This document shows, piece by piece, positions 8,987 to 19,139 of a stretch of 64,000 nt of DNA. The stretch is from the NCBI GenBank assembly GCA_963720725.1, contig CAVRGN010000013.1, positions 1 through 64,000 of the forward strand, written 5' to 3'. This stretch comes from Benzoatithermus sp963720725. Lineage in GTDB: Bacteria > Pseudomonadota > Alphaproteobacteria > Geminicoccales > Geminicoccaceae. The notes under the pieces are model-generated. The model saw only the letters and a program-made list of their open reading frames with translations, was not told the origin of the DNA and made no database searches. A program made the translations under genes and the position numbers. Position 1 is the stretch's first letter, and the number at the start of each line of letters is the position of its first letter.

Positions 8987-10546
8987 CTAGAGACGAAATG
9001 TCAACCCTACAAAGAACACGTTTCGATAGTAGCTATCCAGACCTTGCTCGTCGCCGCTATCACTGCCGCTCGCGAACTGCTGTGTGTAGCGATAGCCGGC
9101 CGAGAAGGCGAGCGAGTCGGTGAACGCATAGCCATATCCTACGGTCGCGAAGATCTGGTCGTTCTTGCTGTCGATGCCTTCGAACTCGTTGCGGCTGGCG
9201 CCGACGGTGGCGCCGAGCGCCATGTTGCGGCCGAGCGCGCGGGTGATGCCGACGGAAAAGCCGGTCGAGACCTCCGCCGAGGCGCCGTCGACGTCCGTGT
9301 CGCCGATGGTGCGGAAGGCGGTGAGATTGGCCGAGGTGTTGCCGTCGATGACATAGGACAGGCCGCCGCTGAAGATGACGCCCTGGGTGTTGTCGTCGGA
9401 AAACTGCCAGCTGTAGCCGACCGAGCCGTTGGCCGACAGGCGCGGGCCGACCGTGTAGCTGGCACCGGCGCTGATGCTGTAGCCATAGGAGTCCTGGTCG
9501 CCGCCGGTGGAGTCGGTGGTCTCGTCGTAGGTGGTGCGGGAGTAGCTGGGGGTCAGCGAAGACCGACAGTTGGTGGTTCATCTGATAGCCCAGGCTGGTC
9601 GAGGCGCCGTAGCTCCAATTGTCACGCCCATTGTCGTCGCCATTCTCGTATTCGGTGCGGCTGGCGTTGGTGCCGACGGACCAGTCAAAGCGCCGGAACT
9701 GCTGGTTGTAGCTCAATCCGCCATTGAACAGATCGAAGGTGTTGTCGCTAGCATGTCGGAGGACGCGCCGGCCTCCTCCGGGCTCTCCTTGTCGCGCGTG
9801 TAGGTGAGGAACCCGCCGAGGCTGCTGCGGGGCGTGAAGTCGAGCCGCCCGTCGGTTCCGACCAGCCAGTTGATGCTGCTGTCACTCTGGTGTTCGAAGT
9901 AGCGGCTGGTCCCGGCCGTGGCCTGGAAGCCCAGGCTGTGGCGCCGGAACAGGGACTGGGCACGGACACCCTGCTGGATCGTCCAGATGAAGTCGCTTTC
10001 GCGGTCCTTGTCGGTGGCGTCGATATTGTCGTCGTAGGCCAGCCCGGTCGAGGTCACCGACTGCAGGGCGAAGCTGCCGACCCTGATGCCCCGGCCCGCG
10101 CCCAACCGCTCCGGCAACGGCAGCGACGACGGCAGATAGGCGCTCGAGCGGGGGATCACCACCGCCGCACCGGGCGGGGGCTGCAGGCCGACCGCCGGCC
10201 CGCCCGGGCCACCGGAGAACGGCAGGAACGGGCCGGGTCGCGGCAGGGCTGGCTGCGCATTGCTCGGCGCATCGCCGCTTTCGCCATCCTCGGCTCCGCC
10301 GGGCGCCACCACCGGCTGGGCGCAGCCGACATCGGGGTGAAGGGCGACGAGGGCCACGGCCATGAACACAGCCGCCCAAAGGCACGCCGGGCGTGACCGG
10401 GGAGCGCCGATCGGCTGTCCGGCGCGGTTCCCGACCAGCCACCGTTGACGGCGGCAGCCGATGCCGCCATTGTAAGGGCATGGTTTAAAAAGTGAATAGG
10501 GCGCGATTTCCATGAACTCACAGTTTAGCGAGCCACTGTTTGACAA
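8987..10546 (-). pseudogene. Outer-membrane beta-barrel protein of the exosortase/EPS locus, two compensating frameshifts
   Basis: Three adjoining minus-strand pieces read as one barrel protein of about 520 codons. The first (10546 to ~9750) has an N-terminal hydrophobic segment (AAVFMAVALVAL), a Pro-rich linker and then alternating strands. The frame then shifts by -1 near 9745 to SYNQQFRRFDWSVGTNASR and by +1 near 9552 to YSRTTYDETTDS. It ends in FFVGLTFRL, the near-terminal Phe expected for BamA-recognised barrels. Similar barrels (BBP2_2/EpsL-like, TIGR03016-like) occur beside exosortase genes and may help export polysaccharide. The two shifts cancel, so total length stays a multiple of three. 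Sequence between the shifts is well preserved, so an assembly indel is possible. Start uncertain (ATG at 10546 or 10513). Confidence 0.7.
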
Positions 10547-10670
10547 ATCTCATGCGCCATCCCCTTGGATAGGCATCGGTCCTGTTGCTCGAACTTGTGC
10601 AACGGTATTTTCCGAAGCGCAACCTTGATCGGCGCTGGTTCGCCTTCAAGCTGAACATGAGGCGCTCCCA

Positions 10671-12743
10671 TTGATAGCGTCATGCTTTGCCCTGGCTGCT
10701 CTGGCCTATGTCGCGGTCGGTGCGCTCCTGCTCCGGGGCTGGCGCCGCAACCAGGCCGGCCTTCCGTTGCTGTGCGCGGTCGGCGCGACCCTGGCCTGGG
10801 CATTGGCTGGCGCGGCGTACTTCGCCGGCGTACTACCCTTTGCGAGCTTGCTGGAATTGGCCAACAGCCTGCGCGCGGTCTGCTGGGCCTGGCTCGCCTA
10901 TGGCGTGCTAAGCCTGGTCCGCAGCGGCGAGGCCGTCGAGGTGGACTGGGCGCGCCCCCTGTTCCGGATCGGCGTCGGCTTCGCCGTGGCCAAGCTGGCG
11001 CTGGCCGTGCTGGCGGCCATCGTGCCGGCGGCTCCCTGGGCAGCGCAGTGGGACCGCGCCGCCGGGCTGGCGCTGGCCGTACTGGGGCTCCTGCTGATCG
11101 AGAACATCTATGCGAGCGCCGATCGGGGCTCGCGCTGGGCGCTCAAGCATCTCCTGATCGCCGGCGGTTTTCTGTTCGCCTTCGATCTGTTCCGCTACGC
11201 CGACGCATTGCTGGTGCGCAGGTTCGGGGAGATCTCTTCGCTGGCCCAACCGCTGCTGACGGTGGCGGTGGCACCTTTGATCGTGGTGGCGGCCGCCCGA
11301 ATTCGCCAGTTCGCGATCTCCATCCATGTCGCACGCCGCTTCGTCCTGCAGACGTCGGCGCTGCTGATCAGCGGCGCCTACCTGCTGCTCGTGGCCATCA
11401 TCGGGTTCATGCTGCGGCGGCTCGACCTGGTATGGGGTCCGACGCTGCAGATCGCATCCCTGGCTGGAGCACTCGTGCTGCTGGCGGTGCTGTTGTCCTC
11501 CGGCCAGGCGCGCGCGCACGGGCGCCGCTTGGTCGAACGCAGCTTCTTCAACTTCGCCTACGACTATCGCGAGGAGTGGCAGCGGTTCGTGGCCACCATG
11601 GCCGGTGGTCATGCCTCCGGTGTCGCCCTGCCGGAGCGTTCGATCAGGGCCGTTGCGGAGCCCCTCGATTGCAGTGCCGGTCTGCTGGCGATCCGCGATG
11701 CCAGCGGGAGCGATCGCTACGCAGGAGTCTGGAACTGGTCACGGGCCGCAGGAGCCGCTCTGCCGCCGCCCGACACCATGGCGCGTCTCGAGTCGCATGC
11801 AGCGACGGTGATCGATCTGCAGCAGGAGCCTGCGGCCTGGCCCAATGCCCCTGAAGGAGCATGGATTCTTCTCGCCGTCCGCGCCCGAGGCGCCTTGATC
11901 GGGTTTCTGGTGCTGGGGCGTGCCCGGATGCGGCGCCGCCTGACCTGGGAGGACCACGATCTCTTGAGCATCCTGGCGGCGGAGGTCGGCAGCTATCTTG
12001 CCGAGGAGCAGACGGCGCGCGCCCTGGCCGACGCGCAGCGCCTGGAGATGATCAGCAAGAGATTCAGCTTCGTCGCCCATGACCTGAAGAATCTGGTCAC
12101 GCAGCTGTCACTCCTGCTCCAAGGGGCCCGGCGCCACGGCGACAAGCCGGAGTTCATGCACGATACGCTGCTCACGGTTGCCAACTCCGTCGACAAGATG
12201 CAGGCGATGCTGCTCCGGCTTCGGGACACGCGTTCGGGCTCGGCGCCGGAGCTCGAAGCGGTAGACCTCACGGGTCTGCTGTACGGAGTGGGGCTCCGCT
12301 GCGGCAAACTTGGTCAGCCGGTCGAGATGGATCTGCCCGAGCGCCCGGTCATGGTCGAGGCCGAACCCGACAGCTTGGCGAGCCTGGTCGAGGGTTTGAT
12401 CGCCAACGCGCGCGAGGCCGGGGGCGAGCGGACGGCTGTCGAGCTTCACCTTTCGCTCACGAACGGGGATGCCGTCGTCGAAGTCCGCGACGACGGGCCG
12501 GGCATGAGCCGAGACTTCATTGAGTGCCGTCTCCATCGGCCGCTGGGCTCCGCCAAGCCTACGGGCTTTGGGCTCGGTCTCTACCAGGCCCGCGAGTCGG
12601 TGGAACGCTGGGGCGGCCGGCTCGAGGTCGACAGCGAACTCGGGGTCGGGACGCGCGTGCGGCTGGTTCTGCCCCTGTGGTCGAACGATGCGACGGCTCA
12701 ATCCAATGGCTTGTCGCGGGTGCCCGACATGGTCGCCGTATGA
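10671..12743 (+). CDS. prsK: XrtA/PEP-CTERM system histidine kinase PrsK
   Basis: 690 residues starting at a TTG. The first ~290 residues are a run of hydrophobic helices, as in PrsK. A GAF-like region follows (~300-440), then a dimerisation/phosphoacceptor helix RFSFVAHDLKNLVTQLS with His near residue 470. The HATPase_c domain shows the N box LIANAREAG, G1 DDGPGMS and G2 GFGLGLYQ. The C-terminus overlaps prsR by ATGA at 12740. PrsK senses an unknown signal at the inner membrane and phosphorylates PrsR, which controls exosortase-locus and EPS genes. It is the first gene of the plus-strand run and lies divergent to the barrel gene, so the 124 bases 10547-10670 should hold both promoters. Confidence 0.92.
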   Translation: MIASCFALAALAYVAVGALLLRGWRRNQAGLPLLCAVGATLAWALAGAAYFAGVLPFASLLELANSLRAVCWAWLAYGVLSLVRSGEAVEVDWARPLFRIGVGFAVAKLALAVLAAIVPAAPWAAQWDRAAGLALAVLGLLLIENIYASADRGSRWALKHLLIAGGFLFAFDLFRYADALLVRRFGEISSLAQPLLTVAVAPLIVVAAARIRQFAISIHVARRFVLQTSALLISGAYLLLVAIIGFMLRRLDLVWGPTLQIASLAGALVLLAVLLSSGQARAHGRRLVERSFFNFAYDYREEWQRFVATMAGGHASGVALPERSIRAVAEPLDCSAGLLAIRDASGSDRYAGVWNWSRAAGAALPPPDTMARLESHAATVIDLQQEPAAWPNAPEGAWILLAVRARGALIGFLVLGRARMRRRLTWEDHDLLSILAAEVGSYLAEEQTARALADAQRLEMISKRFSFVAHDLKNLVTQLSLLLQGARRHGDKPEFMHDTLLTVANSVDKMQAMLLRLRDTRSGSAPELEAVDLTGLLYGVGLRCGKLGQPVEMDLPERPVMVEAEPDSLASLVEGLIANAREAGGERTAVELHLSLTNGDAVVEVRDDGPGMSRDFIECRLHRPLGSAKPTGFGLGLYQARESVERWGGRLEVDSELGVGTRVRLVLPLWSNDATAQSNGLSRVPDMVAV

Positions 12744-14113
12744 AAAAGCTGCTCCTCGTCGACGACGACCCCGGCATCCTGCGCTCGTTGCGCTGGACGT
12801 TCGACCAGTACGAGGTCTTGACCGCGACGGACCGAAGCAGCGCCCTGCAGCAGGTGCGCCGCCACGCGCCGGGTGTCGTCACGCTGGATCTTGGCCTGCC
12901 GCCTGCCACCGACGAGCCGACGGAAGGGCTGGCCGCGCTGGACGAGATTCTCGCCGTCGCCCCCGCGACCAAGGTCATCGTGGTCAGCGGCCAGGAGGAT
13001 CCGGGCTTCGCGATAGCGGCGATTGGCCACGGCGCGCTGGACTTCTGCACCAAGCCGATCGACGCCGAGATTCTGGGGCTGATCGTTGCCCGGGCCTTCC
13101 ATGTCCAGGAGCTCGAGGCAGAAAACCGGCGGCTGCGTGCCCAGGCCCGGCCTGGCACCTACGGCATCCTCGGCAGCGATCCGGGCACGGTCCAGCTTTG
13201 CCGCACGATCGAGAAGATTGCTCCCACCAATGCCAGCGTCCTGATCAGCGGCGAGAGCGGAACCGGCAAGGAGCTCGTGGCGCGGGCGCTGCATGCTGCG
13301 AGCAGCCGAAGCAACGGACCATTCGTCGCCATCAACTGCGCCGCGATTCCGGAGCCTCTCCTGGAAAGCGAGTTGTTTGGCTTCGAGAAGGGAGCCTTTA
13401 CCGGTGCGGTTCGGCTGACCAAGGGCAAGATCGAGCTGGCCCATGGCGGCACACTGCTCCTGGACGAGATCGGCGACATGCCTCTGTCGCTTCAGGCAAA
13501 GCTGCTGCGCATCGTGCAGGAGCGCGAACTCGAGCGCCTCGGAGGGCGTGCCTCGATCAGCGTCGACGTGCGCATCGTCAGCGCCACCCACCGCGACCTG
13601 GCGGCCAGGATCGGCGAAGGCTCCTTCCGCGAGGATCTCTTCTACCGTCTCGCCCAACTCGTCGTGCAAGTGCCGGCCCTGCGCGATCGCGGGGAGGACG
13701 TGGTGCTGCTCGCGAAGCACGTCGCGGAGCGGTGCGCGATCGAGCAGAAGAAGCGCTTGCCGCGATGGTCGCCCGCGGCCATCACGGCACTGCGGCGGTA
13801 CGAATGGCCTGGCAACGTCCGCGAGCTGGAGAACCGGGTTCAGCGCGCGGTGATCCTGAACGAGACGGGCGAGATATCAGAAGAGGATCTTGCCTTGCCC
13901 GGGGCAGAAAGAAGCCAGGACTTCGATGTCCACATCGTGACCCTGCGGCAGGCGCGTGAAAATGCCGAACGTCGTGTCGTCTCGGCTGCGCTGAACCGGG
14001 CGGCAGGAAACCTGACTGCTGCAGCACGAATGCTAGAGATCAGCCGACCGACACTTTATAATCTCATCAGACAGCTTGACCTTTCGGTTTCTGTTGGATC
14101 GGAAGCCGATTGA
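12740..14113 (+). CDS. prsR: PEP-CTERM-box sigma-54 response regulator PrsR
   Basis: 457 residues, starting at the ATG that overlaps the prsK stop. Receiver domain: MKKLLLVDDDPGILRSL with the acidic pocket, phosphoacceptor Asp in VVTLDLGLPP, Lys in CTKPIDAE. The central AAA+ sigma-54 activator domain has Walker A GESGTGKELVARA, the sigma-54 contact loop EKGAFTGA and the Walker B region GGTLLLDEIGDMP. A C-terminal Fis-type helix-turn-helix follows (NLTAAARMLEISRPTLYNLI). It should bind enhancers upstream of sigma-54 promoters of the locus. I did not find a convincing GG-N10-GC promoter in the intergenic stretches I read. A much longer upstream-extended open frame is spurious. Confidence 0.94.
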   Translation: MKKLLLVDDDPGILRSLRWTFDQYEVLTATDRSSALQQVRRHAPGVVTLDLGLPPATDEPTEGLAALDEILAVAPATKVIVVSGQEDPGFAIAAIGHGALDFCTKPIDAEILGLIVARAFHVQELEAENRRLRAQARPGTYGILGSDPGTVQLCRTIEKIAPTNASVLISGESGTGKELVARALHAASSRSNGPFVAINCAAIPEPLLESELFGFEKGAFTGAVRLTKGKIELAHGGTLLLDEIGDMPLSLQAKLLRIVQERELERLGGRASISVDVRIVSATHRDLAARIGEGSFREDLFYRLAQLVVQVPALRDRGEDVVLLAKHVAERCAIEQKKRLPRWSPAAITALRRYEWPGNVRELENRVQRAVILNETGEISEEDLALPGAERSQDFDVHIVTLRQARENAERRVVSAALNRAAGNLTAAARMLEISRPTLYNLIRQLDLSVSVGSEAD

Positions 14114-14141
14114 TGCCCGCCGTAACCGGTTGGAGTGGCCC

Positions 14142-16907
14142 GTGATCTCCTCAATCAGCCATGAGCTTTGCCGAAGCGCTCGAGTGCTTGCCATCGGTGC
14201 GTGCCTGGTGCTGCCCGCGCTGGAGCGCGCACCGGCGGCGACCGATCCGTCCCGGGAGTTCCTCGACAATGCCCGGCAGCGTCTCGAGCAGGGCGACGTT
14301 CGCGCTGCGATCATTCAGCTTCGCAACGCCCTGCAGTCCGATCCGGACAATGTCGATGCGCGCCTGACGCTCGGTCAACTGTACCTTCGCGTCGGCGAGG
14401 CTGCCGCCGCCGAGACCGAGTTGCGCCGCGTGTACAAGGCCCGACCGGACGACGCCAGCGAGGTGATGCTCGGTCAGGCTCTCCTGGCGCTGAACCGCTC
14501 CGACGAGGTGCTCGCGATCGTGGGCGAAACTGCGACCGACGCCAAGCAGACGCGCCAGAAGTCGCTGCTGCGCGCCGAAGCCCTGATCAATCTCGGCCGC
14601 CTCGACGAGGCCGGGAAGCTGCTTGATTCACTGACCGTGGCAGAAGACGAAAACTCCACCGGCGACCTTCTCCAGGCTCGTCTGCTGGCAGCGAGAGGCG
14701 ACCTCGACGGCGCGCGATCGGCTGTCCAGCGAGCCTTGGCAAACACAGTCGATTCGGTGCCCGGCTGGTTGCTGGCGGCTCAGATCGACCTTGCCGGCAA
14801 TCAGCCGGACGAGGCCGAGCGGGCCGCGCGTCGCGCCCTGGAGCTGAGCCCCGGCAGCATTCCCGCACAGCTCATGCTGGCCGAGATCGACTTTCGGCGC
14901 GGACGACTGGAAAGTGCGGAGCAGCAGGCCGCGACTTTGCGGGAACAGGCACCCGCCAACGTAGCCGCGGCCTATCTTCTGGCCAACATCCAGGCCGCGC
15001 GCGGAGAGTATGCGGAGGCCGATCGGACATTGCGGCAGATCGCCGACGCGATCCGAACGTTCCCACCGGGCCTGCTTCTCTCGGGCTCCGTCAAGGCGCG
15101 CGCCGGGCAGCTGGCGCAAGCCCAGGATCTGCTTGGTCGCTATCTGGCCCTGGTGCCGACCGACCGCAACGCCCGCCGCTTGCTCGGATCGGTGCAACTG
15201 GACGCCGGTCAGGCGCGCGACGCCGTCAGCACCCTGATGCCGCTGGCCGGACCGCAGAGCCAGGATAGCGCGACGCTCCAGTTGCTCGCGAGTGCCCAGG
15301 TTCGAGCCGGCGACATGGCCGGCGCGCGCCAGAGCTTCGGTCGCCTGGCGCAGATCGGTCAGCCGGCGGAGGCGCAGCAGGCCCGGAGCTTCCTGGGCCT
15401 GCTCGACCGGGCGCTTGCGGCGCCCGAGGATGACAAGGCCCAGGCGACCATCCTGATCCTCGACGACCTTCGCCGAAACCGCCTTGACCAGGCGTTGCAC
15501 GGCGCCGAGGCGCTCGCCGCGGCATCACCACAGGAGCCGGACATTCTCAATCTCGTCGGGGCGGTCCATCTGGCTCGTGGCGAGGATGCGCCGGCACGCG
15601 AGGAGTTCGAGGCGGCCTTGGCGATCGATGCGAGCTTTCAGCCCGCTTTGGACAATCTCGACCGGCTCGACATCCGAGGCGGCCGGACCGAACGCGTCGA
15701 GGCGCGGCTGCGTGAGCGCCTCGGGGCCGCGCCCTCGGACGAGGCGGCGATCTTGCGGCTGGCGGGCCTTCTGGCGCAGCGCGGCGACGCTGCGGGTGCC
15801 GAAGGGCTACTCCGCGAGAAGGCTGCCACGTCGCCAGGCTCGGTCGGGATCCGGCTCGCCCTGGCGGCGCTATACCGCGCCCGCTCCGACACGGCGGCAA
15901 CGCTGCGGATTGCCGATGAGCTCATGGCCATCGGCGCCGACGGCGAGGCGACCGCGTTCGATGCAGCGGGCAATCTCTACCTTCTCGGACAGCAACCAGC
16001 TCGCGCCGAAACCGCCTTCCGATCCTTGGTCGAGCGCCAGCCGGACAATGTCGGCGCCAAGCTGCTGCTCGCGCGCGCGCAATATCTGGCTGGCAATGTG
16101 GACACGGCCGAGGCGACGCTCGGACAGGTCAGAGAAGTCGCCCCGGCCAATCCGGTCGCCAACAACAGCCTGGTCGACCTGCGCCTCAAAGCCGGCGACA
16201 ATGCCGGTGCGCTCGCCTTCGCCACGGGCTTGGCCGCGATCGACCCCGACCAGGCCGCTCTGCTTCAGGCCAAGGTACTCCTCGGCACGGGGCGCGGGTC
16301 CGAGGCGGTAGCGCTACTGGAAAAGGCGCTCGTGGACCGACCCAGCCCGGCCATGGCGCGCGCCTTGTACGATGCCCGCAGCAAATCCGGGCAGGAGGCC
16401 GTCGCGGTCGATGGGCTTCGCGAGTGGGTGGTGGCCCATCCCGACGACGCCGGCAGTCTGAACATACTCAGCCAGGCGATGATCCGGGCTGGTGACCATG
16501 CCGGGGCCTCGCAGGTCGCCGAACAGGCGGCGCAGCTCGTTCCGACCAACCCGGTGATCCTCAACAATCTGGCTTGGCTGCGGCACGAGCTGAAACGACC
16601 CGGTGCGGAGGACTTGGCGAAACGCGCCTATCAGCTGGCGCCGAACTCCCCGGAGATCGCCGACACGCTCGCCTGGATCCTGGTGGACGACGGCAAGCTG
16701 GCGGAGGGCTTGGCCATGTTGCGCGAGGCCAATGAACGCACCCAGGGGTCCAATCCGGACATACGCTATCACTTGGCCTACGCCCTGCAGCTGAACGGCG
16801 ACAAGGAGGGCGCCCGTGCGATCCTGCAGGAGTTGGTGGCACTCGAAGCCCCCTTCTCGGAGCGGCAATCCGCCGAGCAACTGCTCACCAAGCTGAAGTC
16901 TTCGTGA
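14142..16907 (+). CDS. prsT: XrtA/PEP-CTERM system TPR-repeat lipoprotein PrsT
   Basis: About 921 residues made almost wholly of tetratricopeptide repeats: many A-G/A-L-Y/F-P patterns such as DPDNVDARLTLGQLYLRVG, NPVILNNLAWLRHELKRPG and SPEIADTLAWILVDDGK. The N-terminus MISSISHELCRSARVLAIGAC has a lipobox-like IGAC, so it is probably a lipoprotein, as PrsT family members are described. The frame is open from 14076 inside prsR; the GTG at 14142, six bases after GGAG, gives the shortest signal peptide and was chosen. PrsT probably scaffolds the export or assembly of the polysaccharide in the periplasm or outer membrane. It lies between prsR and the glycosyltransferases in one transcription direction. 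Confidence 0.92.
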   Translation: MISSISHELCRSARVLAIGACLVLPALERAPAATDPSREFLDNARQRLEQGDVRAAIIQLRNALQSDPDNVDARLTLGQLYLRVGEAAAAETELRRVYKARPDDASEVMLGQALLALNRSDEVLAIVGETATDAKQTRQKSLLRAEALINLGRLDEAGKLLDSLTVAEDENSTGDLLQARLLAARGDLDGARSAVQRALANTVDSVPGWLLAAQIDLAGNQPDEAERAARRALELSPGSIPAQLMLAEIDFRRGRLESAEQQAATLREQAPANVAAAYLLANIQAARGEYAEADRTLRQIADAIRTFPPGLLLSGSVKARAGQLAQAQDLLGRYLALVPTDRNARRLLGSVQLDAGQARDAVSTLMPLAGPQSQDSATLQLLASAQVRAGDMAGARQSFGRLAQIGQPAEAQQARSFLGLLDRALAAPEDDKAQATILILDDLRRNRLDQALHGAEALAAASPQEPDILNLVGAVHLARGEDAPAREEFEAALAIDASFQPALDNLDRLDIRGGRTERVEARLRERLGAAPSDEAAILRLAGLLAQRGDAAGAEGLLREKAATSPGSVGIRLALAALYRARSDTAATLRIADELMAIGADGEATAFDAAGNLYLLGQQPARAETAFRSLVERQPDNVGAKLLLARAQYLAGNVDTAEATLGQVREVAPANPVANNSLVDLRLKAGDNAGALAFATGLAAIDPDQAALLQAKVLLGTGRGSEAVALLEKALVDRPSPAMARALYDARSKSGQEAVAVDGLREWVVAHPDDAGSLNILSQAMIRAGDHAGASQVAEQAAQLVPTNPVILNNLAWLRHELKRPGAEDLAKRAYQLAPNSPEIADTLAWILVDDGKLAEGLAMLREANERTQGSNPDIRYHLAYALQLNGDKEGARAILQELVALEAPFSERQSAEQLLTKLKSS

Positions 16908-16928
16908 GGCGGCCGGGATAGAGTTCCC

Positions 16929-18107
16929 GTGGCCGTCGCGAGCCTGCCGCTACCGACAGTTGCCGCCGGGCGCCGTCCGGCGAAGTTGCTGCACGTCTTC
17001 CCGACCTTTGCCCTCGGCGGTGCGCAGAGGCGGACGATCGACCTTGCCAATGCTTTCGGCAGCGCGCAGGCGCACACCATTGTCGCGCTCGACGGAAACA
17101 CATCGGCGAACGTGCAATTCTCAAAAGACGTCGCGGTAAGTCTGCGTGAGGTGCCGGTCAAGGCCTGCTCTGGGCTCAGTCTCGGTAATCTGTGGCGGCT
17201 ACGCGAGTTGCTCCGCAGCGAGGCCCCCGACCTGCTGCTCACCTACAATTTCGGGGCGCTCGAGGCCGCCCTGGCGAATCGCCTGTGGCCGCTCTGCCCG
17301 CATATCCACTTCGAGGATGGTTTCGGACCGGACGAGTCCGATGGCCGGCAGCTACCGCGCCGGGTCTGGCTTCGTCGGGTCGCTCTCAGTGGTCGCAGCA
17401 CGTTGGTCGTGCCCTCCCGGACACTGGAGCGCATTGCTCTCCAGTGCTGGCGCCTGCGTCCGGGCCGCGTGCGCTACATTCCAAATGGAATTGATGTCAC
17501 CCGTTACGGTCCTGAAGTCCCCTTGCCGGCGCCGGCGTGGCGACGCCCGGGGGAACTGGTCATCGGCTCGGTCGGCGGACTGCGGCCCGAGAAGAACTAC
17601 GCCCGGCTGCTGAGGGTGTTCGCGAGCCTGGACGAAGGGCTGCCACCTCTTCGCCTCGTGCTCGTTGGCGACGGTGTCGAGCGGACATCGCTGGCGCGGC
17701 TGGCCGACCAACTCGGCGTGGCGGACCGCGTCACCTTCGCTGGATTTTTGGCCGACCCGCGGCCCGCCCTTCGAGGGTTCGATGTCTTCGCTCTGACTTC
17801 AGATACGGAGCAAATGCCGTTTGGCCTTGTCGAAGCCATGGCCATGGGATTGCCGATAGTCGCGACCGAGGTCGGCGACGTCGCATCGATGCTGCCCGAC
17901 GGTGGCGACGAGTGGGTAGTTCCCGCGGCGAAGGAGGATGCATTCGCCAGCAGGCTGAGGGCTTTGATTGAAGATCCCGTGCTCCGCCGAGAGCTTGCCG
18001 TACGGCACCGTCGTCATGCGCGGTCAGCGTTCAATGTGGATGCGATGCTGGCATCCTACAGTCGGCTGTTCAAGACGACAGCGGCCTATCGGCTGCAGCT
18101 GTCATGA
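16929..18107 (+). CDS. GT4 glycosyltransferase, PEP-CTERM/exosortase associated (TIGR03088-like)
   Basis: 392 residues from a GTG. GT-B fold family 4: LLHVFPTFALGGAQRRTIDL, RYIPNGIDVTRYG, GSVGGLRPEKNYARLL, LVGDGVERTSL and the nucleotide-binding MPFGLVEAMAMGLPIVAT. It resembles the sugar transferase group found with exosortase A (TIGR03088, stp2). It should add one sugar to the lipid-linked repeat unit in the cytoplasm. Its stop overlaps the FemAB start by ATGA at 18104, so the two are translationally coupled. Confidence 0.88.
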   Translation: MAVASLPLPTVAAGRRPAKLLHVFPTFALGGAQRRTIDLANAFGSAQAHTIVALDGNTSANVQFSKDVAVSLREVPVKACSGLSLGNLWRLRELLRSEAPDLLLTYNFGALEAALANRLWPLCPHIHFEDGFGPDESDGRQLPRRVWLRRVALSGRSTLVVPSRTLERIALQCWRLRPGRVRYIPNGIDVTRYGPEVPLPAPAWRRPGELVIGSVGGLRPEKNYARLLRVFASLDEGLPPLRLVLVGDGVERTSLARLADQLGVADRVTFAGFLADPRPALRGFDVFALTSDTEQMPFGLVEAMAMGLPIVATEVGDVASMLPDGGDEWVVPAAKEDAFASRLRALIEDPVLRRELAVRHRRHARSAFNVDAMLASYSRLFKTTAAYRLQLS

Positions 18108-19135
18108 AGGTCGTCCTGCTCGACGAAGCGGACGAACCCGCCTGGGAGAATTTCGTCCAAGGACACCCGGAGGCCACGTTCTTCCACCGATGCGGGTGGC
18201 GGCGAGTGGTCTACCAAACCTATGGCCATAAGACCGCATTCCTGATGGCTCGTGCGAACCACGAGGTTCGGGGCGTGTTGCCGATCGTTCACTGTCGCAG
18301 TCGACTGTTCGGCAACTCCTTGATCTCGACCGGCTTCTGCGTACAGGGGGGCGTTCTTGCCGTCGACGATGAAGCTCATGCCGCTCTTATCCATGCGGCC
18401 ACCGAGTTGGGACGCGATCGGAACGTCGCCTATGTCGAGCTCCGCGATGCCGACGCTCGTGACCTCCCGGGATGGGAGAGGAAGGAAGGCGTCTATGCCG
18501 GATTCGCGCGCCGCATCTCGGGGGATGAAGGCACGAACTTCAAGGCGATACCGCGCAAGAAGCGGGCCGATCTGCGCAAGGCCCTGGCAAGCGGTCTTAC
18601 GGTCGAAACTGGAGCGACGCCCGGGGAGTTCTGGCCAGTCTATGCGGAGAGCCTGCGCAATCTTGGGACGCCGGTGTTCCCGTTGCGCTTTGTCGAGGCC
18701 CTGCGACGCGAGTTCGGCGCATCGGTCGAGATCTCGCTGGTCCGCGGCCCCTCGCGAGAACCCCTCGCCGCACTGGTCAGCTTCTATTTCCGGGACCGCG
18801 TGCTCCCCTACTATGGTGGCGCCGTACCCGCCGCCCGCGCGGTTCATGCCTATGATCTCCTGTATTGGAGCTTGATGTGTCGTGCGGTGGCGCGGGGCGT
18901 GCGGGTGTTCGACTTCGGGCGCAGCAAGGTCGGCACCGGAGCATATGATTACAAGCGCTTTTGGGGTTTCGATCCGACGCCGATGAGCTACCGGTTCCGC
19001 CTGATCCGGGCCCGCTCCGTGCCGGATGTGAATCCCCTCAACCCGAAATACAAGTTCATGGTAGACGCATGGCGGCGGCTGCCCTTGCCCGTGGCCAACC
19101 GGCTCGGCCCGGTGCTGGCGCGTCATCTCGCCTGA
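18104..19135 (+). CDS. FemAB family XrtA/PEP-CTERM system-associated protein
   Basis: 343 residues. Core GNAT/FemAB features: EATFFHRCGWRRVVYQTYGHKT near the start, KAIPRKKRADLRKAL in the middle and VFDFGRSKVGTGAYDYKRFW towards the end, which is the pattern of the exosortase-linked FemAB family (TIGR03019). It probably transfers an acyl or aminoacyl group to a polysaccharide or protein target; the substrate is not known. Starts at the ATG overlapping the upstream glycosyltransferase stop and ends four bases before the next glycosyltransferase. Confidence 0.9.
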   Translation: MKVVLLDEADEPAWENFVQGHPEATFFHRCGWRRVVYQTYGHKTAFLMARANHEVRGVLPIVHCRSRLFGNSLISTGFCVQGGVLAVDDEAHAALIHAATELGRDRNVAYVELRDADARDLPGWERKEGVYAGFARRISGDEGTNFKAIPRKKRADLRKALASGLTVETGATPGEFWPVYAESLRNLGTPVFPLRFVEALRREFGASVEISLVRGPSREPLAALVSFYFRDRVLPYYGGAVPAARAVHAYDLLYWSLMCRAVARGVRVFDFGRSKVGTGAYDYKRFWGFDPTPMSYRFRLIRARSVPDVNPLNPKYKFMVDAWRRLPLPVANRLGPVLARHLA

Positions 19136-19139
19136 CGCG

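Noticed and set aside
10547..10670. Sigma-54 promoter expected for PrsR control
   Set aside because: No GG-N10-GC pattern with consensus flanks found on either strand.
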